From contig JAESUZ010005104.1 in the NCBI GenBank assembly GCA_017311185.1, positions 558,001 through 622,000 on the forward strand: DNA of 64,000 nt, read 5' to 3'. Origin of the DNA: Proteles cristata cristata (lineage: Eukaryota > Chordata > Mammalia > Carnivora > Hyaenidae). Below the pieces are notes generated by a model that worked only from the letters and a program-made list of their open reading frames with translations, was not told the origin of the DNA and did not search any database. This document shows positions 1 to 10,457 of this stretch, in pieces (positions within the stretch are counted from its first letter, which is position 1; the number at the start of each line of letters is the position of its first letter). The position numbers and the translations under genes are program-made.

Positions 1-127
1 ACCATGCTTTCTTTGTTTTTACCTTGTTTGGGGGATGCTGACCTTGGTGAATCTGTAAATGTATGTCTTTATCATTAAACTTAAAAAAAGCTAAACCATT
101 ATTTCCTCAAATATTTTTCTCCTCCCT

Positions 128-560
128 GGGGTAGGAAGAATAGTGGTCCCCTCAAAGATGTCTACAACCTAATACCCAGAAACGGTGAATGTAGTTTTTT
201 TTACATGGCAAAAAAAGACTTCGCATATGTGATTAAGTTGAGGACCTTGAGATAAGGAGATTATCCTGGAGTATTCCAGGGAATCCAGTGTAATTACAAG
301 GCCCCTTGAAAGTGGAAGAGGGGGCAGAGGAAGTCAGAGTGATGCAATTGTCAGAATGAAGTGAACCACTATTTCTGCCTTGGAAGATGAGGGAATGAGA
401 TAGGAGCCAAGGCAGCCTCTAGAAGCTGGAAAAGGCGGAATGGGTTTTCTTTCAGAAAGGAATGCAGCGCTGCTGACACTTTGCCCAGTGTGGCCTGTGC
501 ACACTCCTAACCTACAGAAATGTAAGATAATGTATTTATATTATTTTAAAGCACCAAGCT
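128..560 (+). mobile_element. Ancient LTR-like fragment (MaLR-type, tentative)
   Basis: The stretch has the general look of an old mammalian LTR: a CCCCTCAAAGATGTC-type opening, a GATTAAGTTGAGGACCTTGAGAT core, a CTCTAGAAGCTGGAAAAGG segment and an A/T-rich end near a TAAGATAATG motif. It is heavily diverged and has no coding capacity. Family assignment is from memory of repeat consensus style and is uncertain; a DNA transposon is not excluded. Confidence 0.4.
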
Positions 561-659
561 TGGGACAATTTGTTACAACAGTGATGGGAAACATGCTTCC
601 ATTATTCCTCTGCTTTTTCTGGGATTCCAGGAACAGGATGGATAGGTCCTATGACCGAC

Positions 660-974
660 TGCAGGGTTTCTCAGATCTCTAAGATTCTGTTCATTTGTCC
701 AATCATTTTTCTCTCTATTGTCCGTTGGGTAATTTCTATTCCTCTATCTTGAGTACGCTGACTTTTCTGTCACCTCCCTTCTGCTGTTAAGCCCGCCTAC
801 TACATTTTTTACTTCTAACATTGTATTTTTCAATTCTAGAATTTCCATTTGGTTCTTTTTTGAAGTTTCTTTGTCTCTGCTGACAATTCCCCTCTTATCA
901 TTTATTATGAACATGTTTTCTTTTATATCCTTGAACATGGTTATAATATTTACTTTAAAATTGTTGCTGCATCT
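660..974 (-). mobile_element. Old LINE-1 fragment, antisense (tentative)
   Basis: T-rich sequence with phrases typical of antisense LINE-1 3' regions, such as AATTCTAGAATTTCCATTTG. No open frame is kept. It ends where a SINE target-site duplication starts. Orientation and family are tentative. Confidence 0.35.
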
Positions 975-1179
975 GGGGCACTTGGGTGGCTCAATCCATT
1001 AAGCAACCAACTCTTGATTTGGGCTCAGGTCATGATCTCACAGTTTGTGGTATTGAGCCCCTGCACTGACAGTGCAGAGCCTGCTTGGGGTTCTCTCTCT
1101 CCCTCTCTCTCTGCCCCTCCCTGACTGACTCTCTCTCTCTCTCTCAAAGTAAATAAGCATTTAAAATGAAATAAAATCT
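975..1179 (+). mobile_element. CanSINE (tRNA-Lys SINE)
   Basis: GGGGCACTTGGGTGGCTCAA head, CT-rich middle and AAATAAG/AAAT tail. The flanks carry an 11-bp direct repeat TTGCTGCATCT (964-974 and 1180-1190), the target-site duplication of this insertion. Confidence 0.88.
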
Positions 1180-1483
1180 TTGCTGCATCTATGAAAATCC
1201 TGCATCTAACGTCATACTTAATGCTTAAAGACTGAGCTGTTTCCTTCCAAGGTTGGGAACAAGGCAAGGAAGCTTGATGTCACTATTTTTATTCAACATT
1301 GTACTGGAGGTCTAGATAATTCTATAAGGCAAGAAAAAGCAATAAAAGTTACAATATTGTAAAAGAAAAAGTAAAACTAGACAGATGATATTTCAGATGG
1401 TTGAATCATTCATATAGAAAACCTCAAAGTGTCTACAAAAACAAATTACAGAGGTCTATAAGTTAATAAATGAAATCAGTAAG

Positions 1484-2134
1484 GCTGAATTATGTCCCCA
1501 ACCCAAAAAATATATGTTGAAGTCCTAATACCCAGTACCTCAAAATGTGACCTAGGTCACTGCAGGTATAATTAGTTAAAATGAGGTCTTCACAGAGTAG
1601 GGTGGACCCTTAATCCAACATGACTGATATCTTCATAAGAATACATCAATGTGGGTGCCTGGGTGGCTCAGTCAGTTAAGTGTCTGACTCTTGGTTTCAG
1701 ATCAGGTCATAGTCCCACAGTTCATGGATTAGAGCCCTGCATCAGGCTCCATGCTAACAGTGCGGAACCTGTCTCCCTCTCTCTCTAACCCTCCCCTGCT
1801 CTCTCCCTCTCTCAAAAAATCAATAAACCTAAAGAAAATTCTAAAAAAGAGTACATCAATGTGAAGACAGACACACAGGAGGAATGTAATGTGTCAACAA
1901 AAGCAAAAATTGGACTTACACAGCTGCAAGCCAACAACTGCCAAATATTGCCAGCCAACTCCCAGAAGCTATGAAGAGTAGGGAAAGATTTCTCTCCAAG
2001 CTTCAGAGAGACCATGTCCTGTTAACACCTTTTTTCCAGACTTCTAGTCCCCAGAAGGGGAAGTCAATAAATTACTGTTGTTTTACATGACCTAGTTTGT
2101 GGTATTTATTACAGCAGCTCCAGCAAACTAATAC
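1484..2134 (+). mobile_element. MaLR/MLT1-like solo LTR with a SINE inside
   Basis: TATGTTGAAGTCCTAATACC near the start, a CTTCATAAGAATACATC middle, and the ending CCAGAAGGGGAAGTCAATAA ... GTGGTATTTATTACAGCAGC ... AAACTAATACA fit ERVL-MaLR type LTRs. It lies inside an older LINE-1 and is itself split by the SINE at 1654. It is non-coding. Confidence 0.5.
1654..1851 (+). mobile_element. CanSINE inside LTR
   Basis: GGTGCCTGGGTGGCTCAGTC head and CTCTCAAAAAATCAATAAAC tail. A 12-bp target-site duplication TACATCAATGTG flanks it (1642-1653 and 1852-1863), showing it landed in the LTR. Confidence 0.9.
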
Positions 2135-2271
2135 AGTCACGATGTGAGGTTAATATACAAACATCAACTATAACTCTATAGAATAGTAACAAATAATTGA
2201 AAATTAAATTAAAAACAATTTCATTTACAATAGCATCAAGAAGCATAAAATACTTAGAAATAAATAGAACA

Positions 2272-2501
2272 GGGACACCTGGGTGGCTCAGTCGGCTAAG
2301 TGTCAGGCATCGGCACAGGTCATGATCTCACGATTTGTGAGTTCAAGACCTGCATCAGGCTCTATGCTGACAGATGGGAGCCTGGAGCCTGCTTCAGATT
2401 TTGTGTCTCCGTCTCCCTCTACCCCTCCTCTGCTCACATTCTGTCTCTCTCTCTCAAAAATAAATAAACATTAAAAAATAATAATAAATAAAAAAAAGAA
2501 A
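2272..2501 (+). mobile_element. CanSINE
   Basis: GGGACACCTGGGTGGCTCAG head, CTCTCTCAAAAATAAATAAA tail with an extended A/T-rich tract. AAATAGAACA occurs on both sides, as expected for a target-site duplication in the older LINE-1. Confidence 0.87.
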
Positions 2502-2576
2502 GAAATAGAACAACAAATCTCCAAGACACCACATTGCAACCTACAAATATTGCTGCATGAAATTAAAGAAGACATA

Positions 2577-2742
2577 GGGGCGCCTGGGTGGCTCAGTCGG
2601 TTAAGGGTCTTACTCGATTTTGTTTCAGGTCACGATCTCGCAGTTTTGTGGGTTTGAGCTTGGGATTCTCTTTCTCTCCCTCTCTCCCCACCCCCAACCC
2701 GCGATGTCTCTCTCAAAATAAATAATAATAAACACCTTAAAA
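2577..2742 (+). mobile_element. CanSINE, internally shortened
   Basis: GGGGCGCCTGGGTGGCTCAG head, but the central TGTGCTGACAGCTCAGAGCC block is missing, so the body is about 40-50 bp short. GAAATTAAAGAAGA flanks it on both sides. Confidence 0.85.
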
Positions 2743-3404
2743 GAAATTAAAGAAGAAATAAATAAATGGAGAGCAGAACACCAAGTTCACAGATTTGGAG
2801 ACTCAATATTTTTAAGATGTCAATTCTCCCATCTATAGATTCAATCTAACTCTAAACACAATCCCAATAAGCATTTCCTGAAGAAATTAACAAGACAAAG
2901 CTAATATTTTCTGGAATACAAAGGACCTGAAATATCCAAAGCAATCTTGAAAAGGAATAACAAAGTTGGAGAACCTATGCTTTTCTCAAAACTTTCTGTG
3001 AAGCTACAGTAATCAACTGTACTCCTGGCATAAGGATCAATAAGTAGATCTATGGAACAGAACAGAGAGCCTAGAAACAGGCCCACCGTTACATGGCCAT
3101 TTACTCCTAAACAAGGTGCCAGTGAAATGCAGTAAGGAAGGGACATTTATTTCGATAAATGGTGCTGCAACAACAAATATCTATATAGGAAGAATTTAAC
3201 TTCAACTTCTTCCTCAGACCATACAAGAGAATTAATTTGAGAGCCTACTAATTGTAGTTCTAAACCTAAAACGTAAAATTGTAACATTTTTTAGAAGACG
3301 ACAGGAAAATATCTTCACAATAAAGGAGTACTAGTCCGCAATAAGAAGAAAACATTTCTGATTCACACACGTACTGTAAGCCTTGACCATTGGATTTCTT
3401 CTGT

Positions 3405-3830
3405 TTTGTAATGCGAGTGGCTGATTTAAGCTTTGATTGCTGAGGCCTCCTCTTCAGAGATGGTAATCTCCAATCAACACATTGCCAGCCACTAAACTAG
3501 ATGAAGAGCCAGGCCACCTCCCTCCACTGTGGCTCCTTTGTTGTAGAAATCTTGGTTGATTCTGAGAAATGACCATTTGGGCCCCTCGTGGGGCTTTTTG
3601 GGTTGTTTTGTTTTGTTTTGTTTTGTTTTTAAACTCTTCCCATGATTTAATCCTGCTCTTATGTCTTAAATTCACCAATAAAGACTTAGCTCTTTATTGA
3701 AATCTTAGGCCTCCACCCTTAACCCCAATAAAAGCAGAACCCCAGGTCCGTGCATTCTGTCTCTCTATGACCTTGCTGTGTGTGCCCAGGTGTGCTAAGT
3801 TCCAGGTCCTGTAAGTAATACATTTTTATT
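3405..3830 (+). mobile_element. Possible ERV LTR remnant (low confidence)
   Basis: An AATAAAAGCAGAACCCCAGG stretch followed by a CT-rich segment and GTAAGTAATACATTTTTATT resembles the R/U5 part of an ERV1-type LTR. A (GTTTT)n run lies at 3606-3629. No paired LTR or internal viral coding sequence is seen nearby. Confidence 0.3.
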
Positions 3831-3981
3831 TTTTCAAAATTTCCTGATGTTTATTACTGAAAAGCATCTTAAAATCATAAGACCCAAAAGGTCTGGTCCA
3901 TCCACAATACTGGTTATTGATAGGCTAAGACTGACACAAAACAACACAACAAGATGAATGAATCTTAAAAATATTATGCTG

Positions 3982-4203
3982 GGGGACCTGGGTGGCCCAG
4001 TCGGTTGGGCATCCGACTTCGGCTCAGGTCATGAACTCGCAGTTCGTGAGTTTTGGGCTCTGCATCGGGCTTTGTGCTGACAGCTCAGAGGCTGGAGCCT
4101 GCTTCGGATCCTGTGTCTTCCTCTGTCCCTGACACTCCCCAGCTCTCTCTCTCTCTCTCTCTCTCTCTCAAAAGTGAATAAACATTAAAAAAATTTTTTG
4201 TTT
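3982..4203 (+). mobile_element. CanSINE
   Basis: Typical SINE head and body with a long CT dinucleotide run before AAAAGTGAATAAACATT. A 13-bp target-site duplication AAATATTATGCTG is present at 3969-3981 and 4204-4216. Confidence 0.9.
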
Positions 4204-4344
4204 AAATATTATGCTGAACTCTTCCCGTAAGTAGCCTCAGGTGATCTCTGAAAATGGTCCACTATGCACTTGACCCAGAAAACTACAAAATCATGCAAAT
4301 CAAGAGGTTCAGATCTTCATGTTCACTTTAAGAATGCACATGAA

Positions 4345-4686
4345 GGGCACCTGGCTGGCTCAGTCGATGGAGCATGCAACTTTTTTTTAAATTTTATTAT
4401 TTTTTTAAGTTATTCATTTGAGAGAGGGAGAGCACATGTGCACATGCTCACACACGAGCAGGAGATGGGCAGAGAGAGAGGGAGAGAGAGAATCCCATGC
4501 TGGGCAGAGCCCAATGCAGGTCTCAATCTCAGAAACTGTGAGATCATGACCTGAGCCAATATCAAGAGTTGGGCACTTAACTGATAGAAGTGCCCCTGCA
4601 ACTCTTGATCTCAGGGTTGTAGGTTCAAGTCCCACATTGTATGTAAAGATTAGTTAAAAATAAAATCTTTAAAAAAAAAAAAAAAG
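4345..4686 (+). mobile_element. Older CanSINE, split by a second SINE
   Basis: The head GGGCACCTGGCTGGCTCAGT is at 4345-4380 and the rest, CTCAGGGTTGTAGGTTCAAG to AAAAATAAAATCTTTAAAAA, at 4604-4686. The GATTAGTTAAAAATAAAATC tail marks an older carnivore-wide subfamily. GCACATGAA / ACACATGAA flank it within the RPL17 pseudogene. Confidence 0.82.
4382..4596 (-). mobile_element. CanSINE nested in SINE
   Basis: A minus-strand SINE with a T-rich start, GA-rich tract, AGATCATGACCTGAGCC and terminal GTGCCCC. A 7-bp duplication TGCAACT (4375-4381 and 4597-4603) marks its insertion into the outer SINE. Confidence 0.88.
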
Positions 4687-5308
4687 AACGAACACACATG
4701 AAACTGCCTGGGCCATCAAGAGTATGCATATCTGAAAAGCCACCAAGTTATCTGAAGGATGTCACTTTGCAGAAGCAATGTATGCCATTCTGTCACTACA
4801 ATGGTGTTAGTAGGTACACCGAGGCCAAAGAGTGGGGCTTGACACAGGGTCAGTGGCTCAAATAGAGTGCTCGATTTTTACTACACATGCTTAAAAATGC
4901 TAAGAGGAACACTGAACTTAAAGGTTTAGATGTAGATTTTCCGGTCATTGAGCAGCACATTCAGATGAACAAAACTTTCAAGATGCAGTGCAGAACTTAC
5001 AGAGGTCGTGTTTGGACTGACCCATATATGAGCTCTTCCTGCCACACTGAGATGATCCTTACTGAAAAGGAATAGATTGTTCCCAAACCAAAAGAGGAGG
5101 TTGCACAGAAGAAAAAGATATCCCAGAAGAAACTGAAGAAACAAAACTTATGGCCTGGGAGTAAATTCTGGATAAAATAAATGCAAATAAAAAATATATA
5201 TTATACTAACCAAATGACTCCTTATACAAGAATAGATCATACTGTAGGAGTCCATCTCTATGAGCTTTCAGAGTAGGCAAAATTAATATATGTTGAAAAA
5301 CAGAACAG

Positions 5309-5532
5309 GGGCGCCTGGGTGGCTTAGTCGGTTAAGCGTCCGACTTCCGCTTAGGTCATGATCTCGCGGTTCGTGGGTTCGAGTCCTGAGTCGGGCTCTG
5401 TGCTGACTGCCACCTCAGAGCCTGGAGCCTGTTTCAGTCTGTAACTCCCTCTCTCTCTGACCCTCCCCTGCTCACCCTGTCTCTCTCTCTCTCTCTCCTA
5501 GAAATAAATAAAACATTTAAAAAAAAAAAAGT
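5309..5532 (+). mobile_element. Young felid CanSINE subfamily
   Basis: GGCGCCTGGGTGGCTTAGTC head with TCCGACTTCCGCTTAGGTCA, GTGCTGACTGCC and GTTTCAGTCTGT, a diagnostic set shared with the copy at 55528. The 12-bp target-site duplication AAAACAGAACAG is at 5297-5308 and 5533-5544. Confidence 0.92.
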
Positions 5533-5939
5533 AAAACAGAACAGTGGTTTCTTCTTGAGGGTGGGGAGGAGATGGTGATTATCTGAGAAGAAGCATAAGT
5601 CAACTTTCTGAAGTTATCAAAATATTCTATATCTTCATAGGGGTTGCATAGCACAGGTGTATACATTTGTCAAAACTCACAAAATGGTACATTCAAGATC
5701 TGTATAGTTCTCTGCATTTAAATATTACCTTAAGTTTGCAATCAAATGTTGAACTCTAGTTAATGATATGCATGTTGAAGATTTTAGGTGTGAAGTGTAC
5801 TGGTGTCTGTAACTTATTTTGGAATGAGTAAAAAATCAGATGGACTAAAAGATGCATGCATACATAAGGGACAAAGCAAAAATTAATCCAATTTTCTGAA
5901 TGTTTGAAATTTTTCATAACGAAATATTGGGGGAAATAA

Positions 5940-6685
5940 TATAAGTAAGCTCAACAAAAACAAAATAACCCAAGTTAAAAATGAGCCAAGGACTTGAATA
6001 GATATTTCTCCCAAGGAGACATTCAATTGGCCAATAAGCACATGAAAAGATGCTCATCATTGATCATTAGGGAAATCCGATTCAGAACCACAAGGTACCA
6101 CTTTATATCAATTACAATAGCTATAAATCTAAAAAATGGAAAATAACAAATGTTGGCAAAGATGTGGAGAAATTGGAACCCCTGCACTTTGCTGGTGGGA
6201 CTGTAAGAATATGCCGCTATTGTGAAAAGACAATTTGGTGGTTTCTCAAACAGCTAAACCTAGAATTACCATGATTCAGCAATTCCACTTCTAGGCATAT
6301 ATTGCAAAGAACTGAAGACGGGGACTCAAGCAGACAGTTGTACACCCACATTCACAGCAGCATTATTCACAACAGTCAGAAGGTAGAAGCAACCCAAATA
6401 TCCATCTATAGATGAACAGATTTTAAAAAGTGGTACATGCATTCAGTAGAATTCAGCCATAACTCTTAGTTGGGAGGCACTGGGAGAAGGAGGAAATATG
6501 GAGTTACTATAGAGTATAGAGTTTCTGTTTGGGATGATGGAAAGTGCAAGAAATGACAGTGACAATAGTTACACATTATGAATATACTTAATACCACAGA
6601 ATTGTGCACTTAAAAATGATTACAACGGTAAGCTCTATGCTGTGTACATTTTATCACGTTATAAAAAATAATAGTAACAGAAGAG
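5940..6685 (+). mobile_element. Old LINE-1 3' end (ORF2 C-terminus plus 3' UTR)
   Basis: Contains the familiar LINE-1 run AATTGGCCAATAAGCACATG, GTTGGCAAAGATGTGGAGAA, CACATTCACAGCAGCATTAT and CCATCTATAGATGAACAGAT, followed by 3' UTR-like AATTGTGCACTTAAAAATG. Orientation is plus. Many substitutions; inactive. Confidence 0.82.
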
Positions 6686-6687
6686 CA

Positions 6688-6779
6688 TGGAGCACCTGGG
6701 TGGCTCAGTTGGTTGATCGTCAGACTCTTAACATTCTTTCTCTCTCTCTCTATGCCCTTCCCTGCTCCCCGCCTTCAAA

Positions 6780-6814
<35 letters not shown>

Positions 6815-6818
6815 ATAG
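6688..6818 (+). mobile_element. CanSINE with large internal deletion
   Basis: Head GAGCACCTGGGTGGCTCAGT joins directly to the CT-rich tail after CAGACTCTTAACATTC, so roughly 75-90 bp of the body are missing. AGAAGAGCA flanks both ends. The A tail has expanded into an AAAT repeat. Confidence 0.85.
6777..6818 (+). repeat. (AAAT)n microsatellite
   Basis: About ten uninterrupted AAAT units grown from the SINE tail at 6688-6818. Long and pure enough to be polymorphic. Confidence 0.93.
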
Positions 6819-7059
6819 AAGAGCAAAGGCTGACATCACTGGACCCAGGGAACATCACAATCTTTTGCCAAGTTTCCAGCCAGTTCTCAGGCCAAACCTC
6901 ATCTGCTGAAGTCTCCTTCACATAGGTAAGGATCCAGCAACACCATGAAAAACGTCTCTATAGGAGTGATGTCCTAATCCTTCTGTGAAAGGATCTGGGT
7001 CCATTTACTCAGGTGGTTGCATACTGGAGAAAAGGAAAATCTAAATCATTAAAATTTTT

Positions 7060-7276
7060 TTAATGTTTTTTTTTTTAATTTATTTCTGAGACAGAAAGAG
7101 AGAGACGCATGAGCAGGGGAGGGCCAGAGAGAGAGGGAGATACAGAATCAGAAGCAGGGTCTAGGCTCTGAGCTGTTAGCACAGAGCCCAACACGGGACT
7201 TGAACCCACTAACCTTGAGATCATGACCTGAGTGGAGGTCGGAGGCTTAACCAACTGAGCCACTGAGGCACGCCCC
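7060..7276 (-). mobile_element. CanSINE
   Basis: T-rich start, GAGACAGAAAGAGAGAGACG, AGATCATGACCTGAG and CTGAGCCACTGAGGCACGCC end. ATCATTAAAATTTTTT recurs on both sides as the target-site duplication. Confidence 0.87.
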
Positions 7277-7289
7277 GATCATTAAAATT

Positions 7290-7466
7290 TTTTAAAATGT
7301 TTATTTAGTTTTAGGAGAGGAGGAAGGGCAGAGAAAGAATGCCAAACAGGCTCAGTGCTGTTGGCACAGGGAACAGTGCAGGGCTCAATCCCACGACTCT
7401 GAGATCATGACCTGAGCCCAAATCAGGAGATGGATGCTTAACTGATTGAGCCACTCAGATACCTTG
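7290..7466 (-). mobile_element. CanSINE, diverged
   Basis: Follows the preceding copy by about 15 bp. TGTTTATTTAGTTTTAGGAG, CTCTGAGATCATGACCTGAG and ATTGAGCCACTCAGATACC are recognisable; more substitutions than its neighbour suggest greater age. Confidence 0.8.
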
Positions 7467-7607
7467 GGAAACCCAGGTCATTTTACAGCAGGTTCCTCGA
7501 TAATACTGATACCTGGGACCCAAGATACCATCATGCTCCCCACCCCCACCTTACCCCCATTAGAGTCAGGTAGAGGATCACATAACAAATGGAAAACTGG
7601 TTACTTT

Positions 7608-8066
7608 TCCAGTTTTTTTTTAAGTTTATTTATTGAACTCTCAAGATCCTAATCAAGAGTCACATGTTCTTTTTTTTTTTTTTTTTACAAATAGTTTATT
7701 GTCAAATTAGTTTCCACATAACACTCAGTGCTCATCCCCACAAGTGTCCTTCTCCATGCCCATCCCTCCTCCCCCCCCCCACATCCATCAGTCCTTGGTT
7801 TTTGTCAGCATTCAAGAGTCTCTCATGGTTTGCCTCTCTCCCTTTCCCCCACCATTTCCGCCCTTCTCCCCCTTGTTCCTCCGTCAAGTTCCTTCTAATC
7901 CTCCTCTACGTGCAAACATATGATATTTGTCCTTCTCTGCCTGACTTATTTCGCTCAGCATAACACCCTCAAGGTCCATCCATGTTGCTACACATGGCCA
8001 GATTTCATTCTTTCTCATTGCCATGTAAGAGTCACATGTTCTTCTGACTGAGCCAGCCAGGTGCCC
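7608..8066 (-). mobile_element. Old CanSINE remnant split by a LINE-1
   Basis: The 5' part (CCAGTTTTTTTTTAAGTTTA ... AAGATCCTAATCAAGAGTCA) and the 3' part (TTCTGACTGAGCCAGCCAGG TGCCCT, 8042-8066) are halves of one short, minus-strand SINE. The LINE-1 at 7672-8026 separates them. Confidence 0.72.
7672..8026 (-). mobile_element. Recent 5'-truncated felid LINE-1 (3' end only)
   Basis: A poly-T start, then the reverse complement of the felid LINE-1 3' end, matching the copy at 40054-40428 nearly throughout. It is bounded by a perfect 17-bp duplication AAGAGTCACATGTTCTT (7655-7671 and 8027-8043). Only about 355 bp remain: the ORF2 end and 3' UTR with a C-run (G-run on the sense strand). Confidence 0.92.
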
Positions 8067-8407
8067 TATCCAGCTTTTGAATACATATTTGCAATACACA
8101 TATTTAGCATTTGGCAGAGCTTCCATAGTGGTTCTGACCTATAGAGTCAGATGTCTATTGTAGGTGAAAGCTCCTGAACTACCTCCCTACAAAAATTAAA
8201 ACAAAAAACAAAAAACTAATGCTGCATCTTAGGAAGAACAGCAGAAATTAATGTCATGGCTAAAGACTTAAAGGATGCAGGGTGTTGATGTCTAGTAAAA
8301 CTCAATTTAATTCATTAGTCTGACCCCTGCAAAAACTGTATGGATCATACAGCACCCTATTCATGATAAAACACTAAAAAAACTTGCCGTAAAAGTGAAC
8401 TTGCTCA

Positions 8408-8631
8408 GGGAACCTGGGTGATTCAGTCGGTTAAGCACCTGACTTCAGTTTAGGTCATAATCCCATGATTTGAAATTCAAGCCCCACATTGGACTCTACT
8501 GTCAGCACAGACCCTGCTTCATATTCTCTTTCTCCCTCCCTCTCTGCCCCTCGCTTGATCATTCTGTCTCTTTCTCCCTGTATTTCTTTCTCTCTCTCTC
8601 TCCCCCTCAAATAAATAACTAAATTTAAAAA
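8408..8631 (+). mobile_element. CanSINE, diverged
   Basis: GGAACCTGGGTGATTCAGTC head, unusually long CT-rich segment, tail CAAATAAATAACTAAATTTA. TGAACTT occurs on each side. Confidence 0.84.
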
Positions 8632-8979
8632 ATGAACTTTATCAATCTGATAAAGAGTGTCTATGAAAAATCCACAGCTAACACACTTAATGATGGAGAC
8701 AGAGTCCTTTCTCTCTCAAAGATCAAGAGCACCATGAGAATGCCCACATTCACCACTTCTGTTTGACATTGTATTGGAAGTTGTAGTCAGAGCAATTAGG
8801 CAAGGAAATGAAGTACAAGACATGAATATTGTATGAGAAGAAATAAAAATGCTGTTCACAAATGACATGATCTTGTATATATAAATTCCAACAGAATCCC
8901 AAAAAAACTATTAGAATTAATAAATGAGTCCAGCGGGTTGCAAGATACAAAATCAATGTACAAAAAACAATTGTGTTTT

Positions 8980-9206
8980 GTTTGTTTGTTTTTTTAATAT
9001 TTTTATTTATTTCTAGGAGAGAGAGAGAGACACAGCATGAGCAGAGGAGAGTCAGAGAGAGAGGGAGATACAGACTCTGAAATAGGCTCCAGGCTCCGAG
9101 CTGGCAGTCAGCACAGAGCCCGACGCGGGGCTCGAACCCACGAAGCGCGAGATCATGACCTAAGCGAAAGTCGGATGCTTAACGGACTAAGCCACCCAGG
9201 CGCCCC
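8980..9206 (-). mobile_element. Young felid CanSINE
   Basis: Ends with GACCTAAGCGAAAGTCGGAT and ACTAAGCCACCCAGGCGCCC, the reverse complement of the young felid subfamily. The 14-bp duplication AACAATTGTGTTTT is at 8966-8979 and 9207-9220. Confidence 0.92.
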
Positions 9207-9488
9207 AACAATTGTGTTTTTAAACATTTGCACTGAACAATGAAAAAACAGAATTATGACAACTATTCCATTTACAATAACATCAAAAAGAATAAAATAC
9301 TTGGGAATATTAACAAAAAAGTGAAAAAGAGATACTCTGAAAATTATAAAACAGTACTGAAGTAATTCAAAGAAGATCTAAATAAACCAAGACATCCAAT
9401 GTTCATGGATTGGAAAGACTAATATTGTTAAATTGGCAATACTCCCCAAATTGATCAACGCAATCCCTATCAAAATTCTGCCTGGTCT

Positions 9489-9701
9489 GGGGGCACCTGG
9501 GTGGTTCAGTTGGTTAGGCGTCCGACTTTGGATCAGGTCATGATCTCACAGCTCATGAGTTCATACCCCACATTGGGTTCTGTGCTGATAGCTTGGAGCC
9601 TGGAGCCTGCTTCAGATTCTGTATCTCCCTCTCTCTCTGCCCCCCATTCGCACTTTCTCTCTCTCATTCAAAAATAAATAAACATTAAAAATGTTTTTAA
9701 A
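9489..9701 (+). mobile_element. CanSINE
   Basis: GGGGGCACCTGGGTGGTTCA head to AAAAATAAATAAACATTAAA tail. Imperfect flanking copies AATTCTGCCTGGTCTG and AATTCTACCTAGTCTG are a decayed target-site duplication. Confidence 0.88.
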
Positions 9702-10011
9702 AATTCTACCTAGTCTGTTTGCAGAAACTCATAAAGCTGGTTCTAAAATTCACACTGAAATTCATGGGAACCAGAATAACTAAAACAACACTGAAAAAGA
9801 ACAAAGCTAGAGAGCTCACATTTCCTGATCTCAAAATTGACTGTATAGCTACAGTTATCAAAACAGTATAGTATTGCCATAACGATAGACATATAGATCA
9901 ATAGAGCAGAATTCAGAATCCAAGAATAAATCCTTACATTTATAGTCAATTCATTTTCAACCAGGGGGCAAAATCAATGCAATGGGCAAAAGAATAATCT
10001 TTTCAACAGTC

Positions 10012-10078
10012 TAGGAACATGAGTTCAAGCTCCATGTTGGGGGTAGAGATTACTTAAAAAAATAAAATCATGAAAAAA
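10012..10078 (+). mobile_element. Older CanSINE tail fragment
   Basis: GGAACATGAGTTCAAGCTCC then GGGGGTAGAGATTACTTAAA, the 3' part of the older subfamily also seen at 4604-4686. The head is absent. Confidence 0.7.
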
Positions 10079-10189
10079 TTCACTCAACATGAATCAATGT
10101 AAGAACTAAAACTGTAAAATGTATAGTTTATAAAACTGCAAAGTGTTGGGGTAAATCTTCATGCTCTAGAATTTGAAATGATTTCTTAA

Positions 10190-10359
10190 AATGTTTTTTT
10201 TTTTTAGAGAAATAGAGCGTGTTTGTATGCATGTAAGGGAGGGGCAAGAGAGAGAGGGAGGGAATCCCAAGCACAGCTTGATCCCACACACCATGAGATC
10301 ATGACCTGAGTCGAAATTAAGAGTTGGGCACTTAACCGACTGAGCCACCTAGGCACCCC
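10190..10359 (-). mobile_element. CanSINE
   Basis: T-run, GAGAAATAGAGCGTGTTTG, CACCATGAGATCATGACCTG and GAGCCACCTAGGCACCCC end. ATGATTTCTTA upstream and ATGGTTTCTTA downstream look like a diverged duplication. Confidence 0.85.
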
Positions 10360-10395
10360 AAGCCAATGGTTTCTTAGATACTGACACCAAAGCAT

Positions 10396-10457
10396 TAAAA
10401 AAAAAAAAAAAGAAAGAAAGAAAAAAAAAGAAAGAAAGAAAAGAAAAGAAAAGAAAA
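10396..10457 (+). repeat. A-rich / (AAAG)n low-complexity tract
   Basis: Poly-A followed by AAAG and AAAAG units inside the old LINE-1. It may be a microsatellite grown from an A tail. Confidence 0.85.

Larger units (their letters stand above)
1181..3400 (+). mobile_element. Old LINE-1, ORF2 3' half, interrupted
   Basis: Decayed LINE-1 ORF2 sequence in plus orientation. Recognisable pieces are the CTAACGTCATACTTAATG segment near 1205, the TTCAACATTGTACTGGAGGT segment near 1292, and the ATCTATGGAACAGAACAGAGAG segment near 3050. It has been split by a later LTR (about 1484-2134) and by SINEs at 2272 and 2577. Frameshifts and stops are frequent, so it is inactive. Confidence 0.7.
4235..5195 (+). 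pseudogene. RPL17P: RPL17 (60S ribosomal protein L17) processed pseudogene
   Basis: An intronless cDNA-like copy of RPL17. The start ATG is at 4254, and the N-terminal segment encodes KSCKSRGSDLHVHFKNAHE. The remainder resumes near 4691 with [15 protein letters not shown] sequence, [17 protein letters not shown] (4887 on), [18 protein letters not shown], and a lysine-rich C-terminus ending near 5166. An AATAAAATGCAAATAAAAA-like 3' end and A-rich tract follow. It is dead: a 2-bp loss after codon 10 shifts frame, in-frame TAG stops occur (for example after LTEKE near 5073), and nested SINEs at 4345-4686 split it. The parent protein is an RNA-binding component of the large ribosomal subunit. Confidence 0.9.

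Noticed and set aside
5309..5400. tRNA-like sequence (A and B box) repeated throughout the window
   Set aside because: These are the tRNA-Lys-derived heads of CanSINEs, each with a SINE body and A tail, not functional tRNA genes.
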